A DNA stretch of 7,729 nucleotides from Sulfitobacter sp. (GTDB lineage: Bacteria > Pseudomonadota > Alphaproteobacteria > Rhodobacterales > Rhodobacteraceae), in assembly GCA_024636405.1 (NCBI GenBank), contig JAGXHC010000254.1:1-7729 (forward strand). Reading direction: 5' to 3'. The notes under the pieces are model-generated. The model searched no databases and was not told the origin of the DNA. It saw only the letters and a list, made by a program, of their open reading frames with translations. Shown here piece by piece: positions 1-6,317 of this stretch (position 1 is its first letter; the number at the start of each line of letters is the position of its first letter). Made by a program: the position numbers and the translations under genes.

Positions 1-88
1 CACCACCGTTCTGGGTCGCCGTGGTGGTGCCGTCCGCCGCGCGTTCCGCTTGCATTACTTGATACATCGCGTCCCTTAGCACGGCCAT
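1..88 (-). CDS. Possible 5' end of a minus-strand gene, hypothetical (cut by window edge)
   Basis: An open minus-strand frame starts with ATG at 88 and reads MAVLRDAMYQVMQAERAADG and on to the left edge without a stop. A second in-frame ATG lies at 67, preceded by AAGGGA four to five bases upstream, which may be the true start. The codons use G or C at most third positions, as real genes here do. Only 29 residues are visible and I recognise no family. A competing plus-strand frame ending in TAG at 77-79 cannot be excluded, so the call is tentative. Confidence 0.35.
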   Translation of the reverse strand, partial: MAVLRDAMYQVMQAERAADGTTTATQNGG

Positions 89-214
89 CCATCGCCACTT
101 CGCATTCGCTCACAATAACGCCCCACACCACATCCCCCCACCGCCGCAAACATGTCGCGCACAGCGCCATATCGCGCTACCCTGCCCCACAGCAGAACGC
201 CCGAAAGGAACCTC

Positions 215-595
215 ATGGTTTCCCCCATCTACGCCGCCCTTGTTGCACTCGTCTTTCTCGCCCTCAGCTGGCACGTCATTTCTTACCGCCGCGCCAAAAG
301 CCTGTCGCTCGGTGACAGCGGCGACAAGAACCTGCTCAAGCGTATGCGCGCCCAAGCCAACTGCGCGGAATATGCGCCCATCGGGCTGATCCTGATGCTG
401 CTGGCCGAACTTCAGGGCGCACCGGGCGCGGCCCTGCATCTGATGGGGCTCACCCTGCTGGCCGGGCGCATCATTCACCCCCTGGGTTTCGCCGTCACCC
501 CGCAAAAGATCATTCTGCGCCAGATCGGCATGCTGCTGACCCTTGCCATGATCGGTCTGACGGCACTGGGGCTGCTGGGCCACGCCCTGATCTAA
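215..595 (+). CDS. MAPEG family membrane protein
   Basis: The product is a 126-residue inner-membrane protein of the MAPEG superfamily (membrane-associated proteins of eicosanoid and glutathione metabolism), whose bacterial members are mostly uncharacterised and sometimes have glutathione-dependent activity. Four hydrophobic segments fall at about residues 5-22, 54-68, 72-90 and 101-122. The family signature is seen as RMRAQANCAEYAPIGL (43-58), matching the usual R-A-x-x-N-x-x-E-Y-x-P pattern, with a conserved GRIIHPLG-like turn at 84-91. I chose the ATG at 215 because AAAGGA lies about six bases upstream and the protein then begins directly before the first helix. The frame extends upstream to an ATG at 152, but that adds a 21-residue charged stretch unlike the family. 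Length fits the family. The substrate cannot be told from sequence, and no operon partner is seen. Confidence 0.9.
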   Translation: MVSPIYAALVALVFLALSWHVISYRRAKSLSLGDSGDKNLLKRMRAQANCAEYAPIGLILMLLAELQGAPGAALHLMGLTLLAGRIIHPLGFAVTPQKIILRQIGMLLTLAMIGLTALGLLGHALI

Positions 596-624
596 AGTTT
601 TTGCCCCCCAAGCTGATTTCCCTC

Positions 625-653
625 TTGCAGCCACGGCGCGGGATGGGTATCTC
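625..653 (+). promoter_or_regulatory. Putative sigma70-type promoter of tRNA-Gly
   Basis: A TTGCAG box (625-630) and a TATCTC box (648-653) are separated by 17 bp and end 17 bp before the tRNA 5' end. That places transcription start a few bases upstream of the mature tRNA. Match by eye to the -35/-10 consensus; no experimental support. Confidence 0.45.
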
Positions 654-670
654 ACGCCTCACCAACGGAT

Positions 671-745
671 GCGGGCGTAGCTCAGGGGTAGAGCATAACC
701 TTGCCAAGGTTAGGGTCGGGCGTTCGAATCGCCTCGCCCGCTCCA
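671..745 (+). tRNA. tRNA-Gly, anticodon GCC
   Basis: A full cloverleaf can be folded. The acceptor stem is GCGGGCG (671-677) with CGCCCGC (735-741), and the D arm is GCTC...GAGC (680-694). The anticodon stem TAACC/GGTTA (696-700 and 708-712) encloses the loop TTGCCAA with anticodon GCC at 703-705. The T stem GGGCG/CGCCT holds the loop TTCGAAT (723-729), followed by discriminator T742 and an encoded CCA at 743-745. It decodes GGC and GGU glycine codons. It stands alone between the MAPEG gene and the restriction-modification genes, with a promoter-like sequence before it and a hairpin after it. Confidence 0.97.
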
Positions 746-774
746 ACTTCCACCATACCCCGGTGGACACGATC

Positions 775-806
775 AGAGCCGCCCTCGGGCGGCTCTTCGT
801 CGTTTT
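775..806 (+). terminator. Probable intrinsic terminator downstream of tRNA-Gly
   Basis: A perfect inverted repeat AGAGCCGCCC (775-784) / GGGCGGCTCT (787-796) forms a very GC-rich stem, realistically 9 bp with a CTCG loop. It is followed by TCGTCGTTTT (797-806). The position 30 bp after the tRNA 3' end fits termination of the tRNA transcript. The T-run is interrupted, so it is a good but not ideal rho-independent terminator. Confidence 0.75.
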
Positions 807-940
807 GGGGGCACGTAACGTGGAAACATACCACAGCATCACAGCACCGCACCGTCAAAAGTCGCCACCTGCGGCCTTGCCGGAATCGCACCGGGCAGCT
901 AAGAACGTAAAACGAACATCTGCGGCCCTCTCCTGTGCAC

Positions 941-969
941 TTGCACTTTATGGACGCAAGGGATTGTAT
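941..969 (+). promoter_or_regulatory. Putative promoter of the restriction-modification operon
   Basis: A TTGCAC hexamer (941-946) and TTGTAT (964-969) lie 17 bp apart. Transcription would begin near 976, about 16 bases before the methyltransferase ATG at 992. The -10 match is only moderate. A start there would exclude the alternative upstream ATG at 935, which agrees with the chosen start. Upstream, 807-940 holds no gene I can support. Confidence 0.35.
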
Positions 970-991
970 CCGTGAAAAGAGGGCCAACAAT

Positions 992-1951
992 ATGCTGACA
1001 TCGGTTGAACTTTGCGCAGGCGCGGGCGGACAGGCGCTTGGCCTGGAATCTGCCGGTTTCGATCACGCCGCCCTTGTGGAGATCGACAAACACTGCTGTG
1101 CCACCCTGCGCCACAACCGCCCCGCATGGAACGTCCTCGAAGAAGACATGCGCCTGTTCAAGGAACGCGCGTCCCGGTTCAGCGGGCTTGACCTGCTGGC
1201 CGGTGGCCTGCCCTGTCCGCCGTTTTCCGTCGCGGGCAAACAACTGGGCGAAGATGATGAACGCAACCTGTTCAACGACGCGATCGACATCATTGATGCC
1301 GCGCGCCCCCGTGCGGTGATGATTGAAAACGTCCGTGGGTTTCTCGATGCGGTGTTCCACGACTACCGCGAGAAGCTCAAGACGCAGTTGGACAAACTGG
1401 GCTACCGAACAGAATGGCGCCTGCTCAATGCGTCCGATTACGGCGTGTCGCAACTGCGCCCGCGCGTGGTGATTGTGGCCGTCCAGAAGGACCGCGCCGG
1501 GTTCTTCGACTGGCCCGAACCCAATCCGCACAATCCCCCCACCGTGGGCGAAACCCTGCGCGATCTGATGGCCGCGCGGGGCTGGCGCGGCGCTGATGAC
1601 TGGGCCGACAAGGCGGATGAGATTGCACCGACCATCGTCGGCGGCTCCAAGAAACACGGCGGTCCCGATCTTGGCCCCACGCGCGCGCGCGCCGCATGGG
1701 CCACGCTGGGTGTCGAAGGCCGCACCATCGCCCCCGAAGCGCCCGATCCTTTCCACAACGGCATGCCGCGCCTGACCGTGCCCATGGTCGCACGCATCCA
1801 GGGCTTTCCCGATGACTGGCATTTCACCGGCGCAAAAACCAACGCATACCGCCAGGTTGGCAACGCCTTTCCACCGCCCGTCGCCTGTGCCGTGGCCACG
1901 CAAATTTCAAAGGCCCTGCGCAAGCGGGTTTTGCGTGCGGTTGCCGGCTGA
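992..1951 (+). CDS. DNA (cytosine-5)-methyltransferase of a type II restriction-modification system
   Basis: This 319-residue enzyme transfers a methyl group from S-adenosylmethionine to carbon 5 of cytosine in its recognition site, protecting the chromosome from the endonuclease encoded next to it. The C5-methyltransferase motifs appear in order. Motif I (SAM binding) is SVELCAGAGG (4-13), motif IV is PCPPFS with catalytic Cys75 (74-79), and motif VI is ENV (112-114). Motif VIII is QLRPR (154-158), and motifs IX-X run to QVGNAFPPP (288-296). The variable target-recognition region lies at about 170-260 and includes GGSKKHGGPDLGPTRARAAW (217-236), which I recall from NaeI-associated methyltransferases. 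I chose the ATG at 992 because it directly precedes motif I and has GAGGG eight to nine bases upstream; the frame itself opens earlier, at 935. The stop is followed after 18 bp by the endonuclease gene, so the two are probably one transcript. Specificity (GCCGGC?) is inferred from the partner only. Confidence 0.93.
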   Translation: MLTSVELCAGAGGQALGLESAGFDHAALVEIDKHCCATLRHNRPAWNVLEEDMRLFKERASRFSGLDLLAGGLPCPPFSVAGKQLGEDDERNLFNDAIDIIDAARPRAVMIENVRGFLDAVFHDYREKLKTQLDKLGYRTEWRLLNASDYGVSQLRPRVVIVAVQKDRAGFFDWPEPNPHNPPTVGETLRDLMAARGWRGADDWADKADEIAPTIVGGSKKHGGPDLGPTRARAAWATLGVEGRTIAPEAPDPFHNGMPRLTVPMVARIQGFPDDWHFTGAKTNAYRQVGNAFPPPVACAVATQISKALRKRVLRAVAG

Positions 1952-1969
1952 TCCCTCAAGGACGCTGCC

Positions 1970-2884
1970 ATGAAAGCCGCCCTGCCTGACAGTCTGGTGC
2001 GTACCGGACACCCGGATTTTACCCTGCTCGGCGCGCTTGGCGCCGAGATAACGGCGCGGGCGGGTGGCACGGATGCGCTGGCCACGGGCTTTGCGGCCAT
2101 GCTGCGGACCTGCATTGACGATGTCATCATGACGCCGAAGACCGGTCGGCGGTCCTACGAGGAACTTGAGAAGACTGAAAAGACCTATATCGGGACGCGG
2201 GTTGAGATTGACTTGCGTGCGTGGCTTGGCTTGCCCAAGGGACGGCTGGACACGCGCATTCTGGGCCGCGACGTGGACATCAAGAACACGATGGGCGGCA
2301 ACTGGATGATCCCGACCGAGGCCACAGGCCACCCGTGCATCCTTGTTGCCGCCGATGAGGTGCGCGCGCATTGCTATCTGGGCCTGATCGTGGCGCGCCC
2401 CGAATATCTGACGCGCGGACAGAACAAGGACGCAAAAAAAACCGTGTCAGCCGCAGGTTTCGGCCATATCCACTGGCTGCTGCGCAATCACCCCTATCCG
2501 TCAAACTTCTGGCGCACCCAACCCGAAGCCGTGGTCGCGCGCATCTTTGCGGGCACATCCGGCAATCAGCGCATGGCGACGCTCTTTCGCGAGGTGCAGG
2601 ACCACCCCATCACCCGCGATGTGGTCCACGCAGTCGCGCAGCAGCATGATTATATGCGGCGGATCAGGTCTGACAACGGCAGGGGCACCCGCGATCTTCT
2701 GGCGCAGGAATGTATTTTACTGCTGTCGGGGCAATATGATGCGCCCCTCATTGCCGCGCTTGGCCTGCCGCCCTGCCCGTCCGACGCATTTGTGTCGCAT
2801 CGCGCGCAGTCGCCGTTGCAGATCGACATCGCAGCGAAACATGGGCACGCCGCCCGGTGGATCGGCACCCATCCGCCCGTTTAG
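1970..2884 (+). CDS. NaeI-family type II restriction endonuclease (type IIE)
   Basis: The 304-residue product matches NaeI (317 residues), a type IIE enzyme that cuts GCCGGC only after binding a second copy of the site. From memory of the NaeI sequence, the catalytic E70, D86, D95 and K97 correspond to Glu79, Asp94, Asp103 and Lys105 here, the last two within RDVDIKN. Other shared blocks are EKTEKT-x-x-GT-x-VEI (67-80), GGNWMIP (109-115) and GQNKDAKK (150-157). A later segment containing LFRE, VAQQ-DYMRR and the glycine-rich turn around GRGTRDLL also aligns. Residues from about 170 on would be the CAP-like second DNA-binding (Topo) domain that senses the effector site. The residue at NaeI Leu43, whose change to Lys gives topoisomerase activity, is Val52 here, so cleavage is expected. 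AAGGA lies seven bases before the ATG. An A8 run at 2434-2441 sits inside the gene. The preceding methyltransferase supports the assignment. Confidence 0.92.
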   Translation: MKAALPDSLVRTGHPDFTLLGALGAEITARAGGTDALATGFAAMLRTCIDDVIMTPKTGRRSYEELEKTEKTYIGTRVEIDLRAWLGLPKGRLDTRILGRDVDIKNTMGGNWMIPTEATGHPCILVAADEVRAHCYLGLIVARPEYLTRGQNKDAKKTVSAAGFGHIHWLLRNHPYPSNFWRTQPEAVVARIFAGTSGNQRMATLFREVQDHPITRDVVHAVAQQHDYMRRIRSDNGRGTRDLLAQECILLLSGQYDAPLIAALGLPPCPSDAFVSHRAQSPLQIDIAAKHGHAARWIGTHPPV

Positions 2885-3041
2885 GTGGCATTCCAGCCAT
2901 TACATGCTGACAATCAGCGAAAAAAGGCCATAACAAGCCGCTTTCCACAACCGAAGGCAGAGTATTCGTCACAATTTCGCCGGGTTCTTAAGGGAAAGTG
3001 TAACCAATGCGGCGGCGCCCCCTTATCAGCGCTGCCATCCA

Positions 3042-3062
3042 AACTAAACGCCTAACTAAACG
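3042..3062 (+). repeat. Short direct repeat AACTAAACG in the leader of the response-regulator gene
   Basis: AACTAAACG occurs at 3042-3050 and again at 3054-3062, a 12-bp period ending eight bases before the ATG at 3071. The second copy abuts the GAGGG ribosome binding site. It could be a protein-binding or translational control site, or chance. The rest of 2885-3041 shows no gene and no convincing promoter. Confidence 0.4.
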
Positions 3063-3070
3063 AGGGCATC

Positions 3071-4042
3071 ATGCGCGTTCTTGCAGTAGACGACGATCCA
3101 TTCATCCTGGAATTGCTTCCGGTCTTGTTCAAACAATCCGATCTGGCGCAGGTCAGCGTGGCGTCCAGTGGCGCAGATGCGCTTGCCATTCTCGACGATC
3201 CGGATCAGCGGTTCGATTGCCTGCTGCTGGACATCGAAATGCCGCAAATGGACGGTGTCGAACTTTGTACCCGCATCCGCGCGATCGCCGCCTATCGCGA
3301 CGCGCCCATCATCATGCTGACGGCCAAGACCGACAAGACCTCGATCGAGCGTGCTTTTGCCGCGGGGGCAAATGACTACATCAGCAAACCCTTTGACATC
3401 AAAGAACTGGTAACCCGCGTGCATGTTGCTGAAAAGCTTCTGCAATCCATGCGCAACCTGTCCACCCTTGATCCGCTGGACGCCGCTGACGCAATGCTTG
3501 AAGGTGGACAGGACTGCGTTGCGGGCCAGCACCGCTTTGCGCTGAACGACGCCGTGCAGATCGCTCATGTGCCGCAACTGGTGCTGTCGTTTTCGCTGGG
3601 CAACTACCTGTCGCAACTGTCCCGCCGCAGCCTTGATGACTGCCAGATTTTCGCGACCCGGCTCGACGACGTTGAAACACATTTTGAAAACAGCACCACC
3701 CAGGATTTTGCCGTGACCCTTGCCGCCGTGGCCGAAGCGATTGCAGACACGATCAATACGCCCAATATGTTGATGGCCTATGAGGGCAACGGCACCTTCT
3801 TGTGCATCACCACCACCGAAAGCCTGCCGGAATGGCCCGCGATCGAGGATCAGATTCAGGCCGCAATCACCGACTTTTGCGACCAGACCGCACGGTCATT
3901 ATCCGTATCGGTCGGCAACCCGGTGCCGCCCAACGCCAGCAAGACCCAGCGCGTGCGCCGCACCTTTGACCGCGCCATCGGGCGCGTCACCATGCGCCAG
4001 CAAAGCAAGAGACCGCACCACACCCCGCTGGCGCGCAAATAG
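3071..4042 (+). CDS. Response regulator with a degenerate GGDEF-like output domain
   Basis: The 323-residue protein begins with a complete CheY-like receiver (1-125). The acidic pocket is Asp7-Asp9 in VDDDP, the phospho-acceptor is Asp54 in LLLDIEMPQMDG, and the switch residues are Thr84 (MLTAK) and Lys106 (SKPFD). A linker (126-185) leads to a domain at about 190-310 whose order of segments resembles a diguanylate cyclase fold: TRLDDVETHF in place of D-x-D-x-F-K, a helix with LAAVAEAIAD, then AYEGNGTF (236-243) where active enzymes have R-x-GGDEF, and SLSVSVGN (276-283) for the usual S-x-G strand. The catalytic acids are missing, so cyclase activity is unlikely. It may bind a partner or nucleotide instead. 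No histidine kinase is adjacent. GAGGG six bases upstream supports the ATG. It converges with the gene at 4056, with 13 bp between the stops. Confidence 0.85.
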   Translation: MRVLAVDDDPFILELLPVLFKQSDLAQVSVASSGADALAILDDPDQRFDCLLLDIEMPQMDGVELCTRIRAIAAYRDAPIIMLTAKTDKTSIERAFAAGANDYISKPFDIKELVTRVHVAEKLLQSMRNLSTLDPLDAADAMLEGGQDCVAGQHRFALNDAVQIAHVPQLVLSFSLGNYLSQLSRRSLDDCQIFATRLDDVETHFENSTTQDFAVTLAAVAEAIADTINTPNMLMAYEGNGTFLCITTTESLPEWPAIEDQIQAAITDFCDQTARSLSVSVGNPVPPNASKTQRVRRTFDRAIGRVTMRQQSKRPHHTPLARK

Positions 4043-4055
4043 CTGCCAGCGGCGT

Positions 4056-4412
4056 TCAGTTGATTGGAAACTGGCGCAGGCAGCGCGCTGCATTGCGCCG
4101 GTAATCGTCAAGCGTATCTTCGATACTGCGCCGGTCGCGCATCACTGCCAGCGCCGCCTTCTTCTGGGCCCATGTCCCTGAAACATGCCGCTCAAGGATC
4201 AGCAGGGTCACATCCAGCATGATGGTCTTTTCCGCATCTCCGATCAACTCGGCGCGCGACAGCGCCAGCGCCGTCATCGCCAGCGTATTGGCACAGCGCA
4301 GCGCCGCAGCTTCGGTGCCCTCATAGACACGCCCCTGCGCCTGCGCCGGTGCGGTGATGCACAACGACAGCAAAACCGCCGACAAAACGCCAAGGTTGAA
4401 TTTAAGGCGCAC
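4056..4412 (-). CDS. Small exported protein of unknown function
   Basis: The frame encodes 118 residues starting with GTG at 4412, two bases after the TGA of the upstream RAM-domain gene, so translation is probably coupled. A Sec signal peptide is clear: basic start RLK, hydrophobic core at about 8-20, and a likely cleavage after Ala25 (APAQA|QG). The mature part is about 93 residues, mostly helical in character, with two cysteines (Cys40 in RCANT and Cys111 in RCLRQF) that could form a disulfide in the periplasm. Cys18 lies inside the signal peptide but is not in a lipobox. I do not recognise a family and propose no function. The signal peptide, codon use and coupling make it a credible gene; the alternative of a shadow frame is unlikely. 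Confidence 0.75.
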   Translation of the reverse strand: MRLKFNLGVLSAVLLSLCITAPAQAQGRVYEGTEAAALRCANTLAMTALALSRAELIGDAEKTIMLDVTLLILERHVSGTWAQKKAALAVMRDRRSIEDTLDDYRRNAARCLRQFPIN

Positions 4413-4414
4413 CC

Positions 4415-4654
4415 TCAGAACACCTTGAACGTCATCGTCGTCAGGGACCGCTCAATGCCGTCGATATCCAGCAGATTATCATTGATATAGACGCCCACAT
4501 CCTTGTCCTTGGGAATATAGAGCTTCATCAGCAAATCGTATTCACCGGACGTTGAATAAAGCTCGGAATGGATTTCACGCAGCGCGATGTCTTCGGCAAC
4601 CTGGTAGGTGGTGCCCGGACGGCAGCGCAATTGGATAAAGACGCAGGTGGACAT
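4415..4654 (-). CDS. Stand-alone Lrp/AsnC ligand-binding (RAM) domain protein
   Basis: The 79-residue product matches only the C-terminal ligand-binding domain of Lrp/AsnC regulators; the helix-turn-helix is absent. It starts MSTCVFIQLRC, then shows the family's SGEYDLLMKLYIP segment (36-48) and ends with IDGIERSLTTMTF (64-76), equivalent to the usual PGV-x-x-T-x-T strand. Such domains (SraM/RAM type) form dimers or octamers that bind amino acids, and some modulate full-length Lrp-type partners. The frame extends back to 4786, but GAGAAGG lies six bases before the ATG at 4654 and the extra 44 residues are low-complexity basic sequence, so 4654 is the start. It is transcribed away from hisB. 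A link to amino-acid sensing for the his genes is possible but only inferred. Confidence 0.88.
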   Translation of the reverse strand: MSTCVFIQLRCRPGTTYQVAEDIALREIHSELYSTSGEYDLLMKLYIPKDKDVGVYINDNLLDIDGIERSLTTMTFKVF

Positions 4655-4736
4655 AACTGACCTTCTCGATTTCCCTCTCAGGCTGACATAGCCCCGCCAC
4701 CGCCGCAATCCCCGATCGTGGGGCAGACAGCAGGAC

Positions 4737-4764
4737 TTGGCGTCAGCCGCCGCATCGCTATAAG
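4737..4764 (+). promoter_or_regulatory. Putative promoter of hisBH
   Basis: TTGGCG (4737-4742) and TATAAG (4759-4764) are spaced by 16 bp, giving a start near 4771 and a leader of about 18 bases before the hisB ATG. GGAGG at 4778-4782, six bases from the ATG, is a strong ribosome binding site. The short leader leaves no room for a his-leader attenuator, and no histidine-rich leader peptide is seen. An imperfect palindrome with CCCC at 4710-4713 and GGGG at 4720-4723 lies just upstream and could be an operator. Confidence 0.5.
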
Positions 4765-4788
4765 GGCGCAAAGCCCCGGAGGACAACC

Positions 4789-5376
<588 letters not shown>

Positions 5377-5379
5377 GCC

Positions 5380-6018
5380 ATGCTGACCGCCATCATCGAC
5401 TACGAAAGCGGCAATTTGCATTCTGCGCACAAGGCGTTCGAGCGTATGGCCCGCGAGACGGATGCAGGCGCGGTTATCGTGACGGCGGACGCAGACGTGG
5501 TTGCGCGCGCGGACCGGATCGTGCTGCCCGGCGATGGCGCATTCCCGGCCTGCATGGCCGCACTCAAGGGCGCGGGCGGCGTCTATGACGCCATGGTCGA
5601 GGCGGTGGAACAGCGCGGCCGCCCCTTCCTTGGCATTTGCGTGGGCATGCAATTGATGGCCAGCATGGGCCGTGAATACGCCGACACGCCCGGTCTGGGC
5701 TGGATCGACGGCGAAGTGACACGCATCACCCCCCACAATCGCGCGCTGAAGGTGCCGCATATGGGCTGGAACGATCTGGTCATAGATCACCCGCATCCGG
5801 TGTTTGCAGGGATCGCCACCGGCGATCACACCTATTTCGTGCACAGCTACCACATGGCGGTCACCGACCCGGCCCAACGTCTGGCGCATGTCGATTACGG
5901 CGGTGATGTAACGGCGGTCATTGGCCGCGACACCATGGTTGGCATGCAGTTCCACCCGGAAAAAAGCCAGACGACGGGCCTGCGGTTGATCGCAAACTTC
6001 TTGAACTGGACGCCTTGA
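5380..6018 (+). CDS. hisH: Imidazole glycerol phosphate synthase, glutaminase subunit HisH
   Basis: HisH hydrolyses glutamine and channels the ammonia to HisF, which joins it to PRFAR to give imidazole-glycerol phosphate and AICAR. The 212-residue class I amidotransferase has the complete triad: nucleophile Cys87 in GICVGMQ (85-91), His192 and Glu194 in FHPEKS (191-196). Other conserved parts are the start IIDYESGNLHS (5-15), LPGDGAFPACM (49-59), PHMGWND (126-132) and VHSYH (154-158). The gene starts 3 bp after hisB, so the two are co-transcribed and probably coupled. HisF, its obligate partner, is not in the window but would be expected after hisA. No T-rich terminator is clear after the stop, although strong hairpins follow at 6037-6079. 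Confidence 0.97.
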   Translation: MLTAIIDYESGNLHSAHKAFERMARETDAGAVIVTADADVVARADRIVLPGDGAFPACMAALKGAGGVYDAMVEAVEQRGRPFLGICVGMQLMASMGREYADTPGLGWIDGEVTRITPHNRALKVPHMGWNDLVIDHPHPVFAGIATGDHTYFVHSYHMAVTDPAQRLAHVDYGGDVTAVIGRDTMVGMQFHPEKSQTTGLRLIANFLNWTP

Positions 6019-6036
6019 GGAGGGTGTTTTGCGGTT

Positions 6037-6109
6037 TCGGATCGCTGTCGCGATCCGACCGGCTGGGGCGCTGCCCCAGACCCCGGGATATTTAGGGCCA
6101 AAAGAAGGG
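6037..6109. repeat. Double-hairpin intergenic repeat element, Rhodobacterales type
   Basis: Two perfect hairpins sit side by side 18 bp after hisH. The first is TCGGATCGC (6037-6045), loop TGTC, GCGATCCGA (6050-6058). The second is CTGGGGC (6063-6069), loop GCT, GCCCCAG (6073-6079). They are followed by CCCCGGGATATTTAGGGCC and a purine tract AAAAGAAGGG. I recognise this tail as similar to a sequence found between many genes in Rhodobacterales genomes, which I recall as GGGGC-N-GCCCC followed by GG-ATATTT. It may mark transcript ends or stabilise the hisBH mRNA 3' end. Only one copy lies in this window, so repetitiveness is from memory. The rest of 6110-6317 shows no gene I can support. Confidence 0.6.
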
Positions 6110-6317
6110 CGATGCGCACGCGACCGGACCCTTGCGGGGCGATTTCGGGCGGGGGCGTGCACGCCTTGAGCCGGCGGCGCTGGTGATGTTTTAATGCGTT
6201 TCAGTGGCTCAGGGCTTCTCAGCGGCCCGAGACGCAGGCGCAACGAATTACCCGCCAAACGCACCGATTACATGGGTCACGATCAATCTGTAACGACCGG
6301 GCGAAAGATACTTGCGC

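Noticed and set aside
899..1903. A 334-codon open frame on the minus strand
   Set aside because: It is antisense to the methyltransferase, which has all C5-MTase motifs; composition is typical of a shadow frame.
2904..2926. Possible terminator GCTGA-CAA-TCAGC followed by A's after the endonuclease gene
   Set aside because: The stem is only 5 bp and the tract is A-rich, not T-rich, on the coding strand; not convincing for either direction.
2984..3006. Possible CtrA-type site around CTTAAGGGAAAGTGTAACC
   Set aside because: The second half is TGTA/GTAA rather than TTAA at the required spacing, so it does not meet the TTAA-N7-TTAA pattern.
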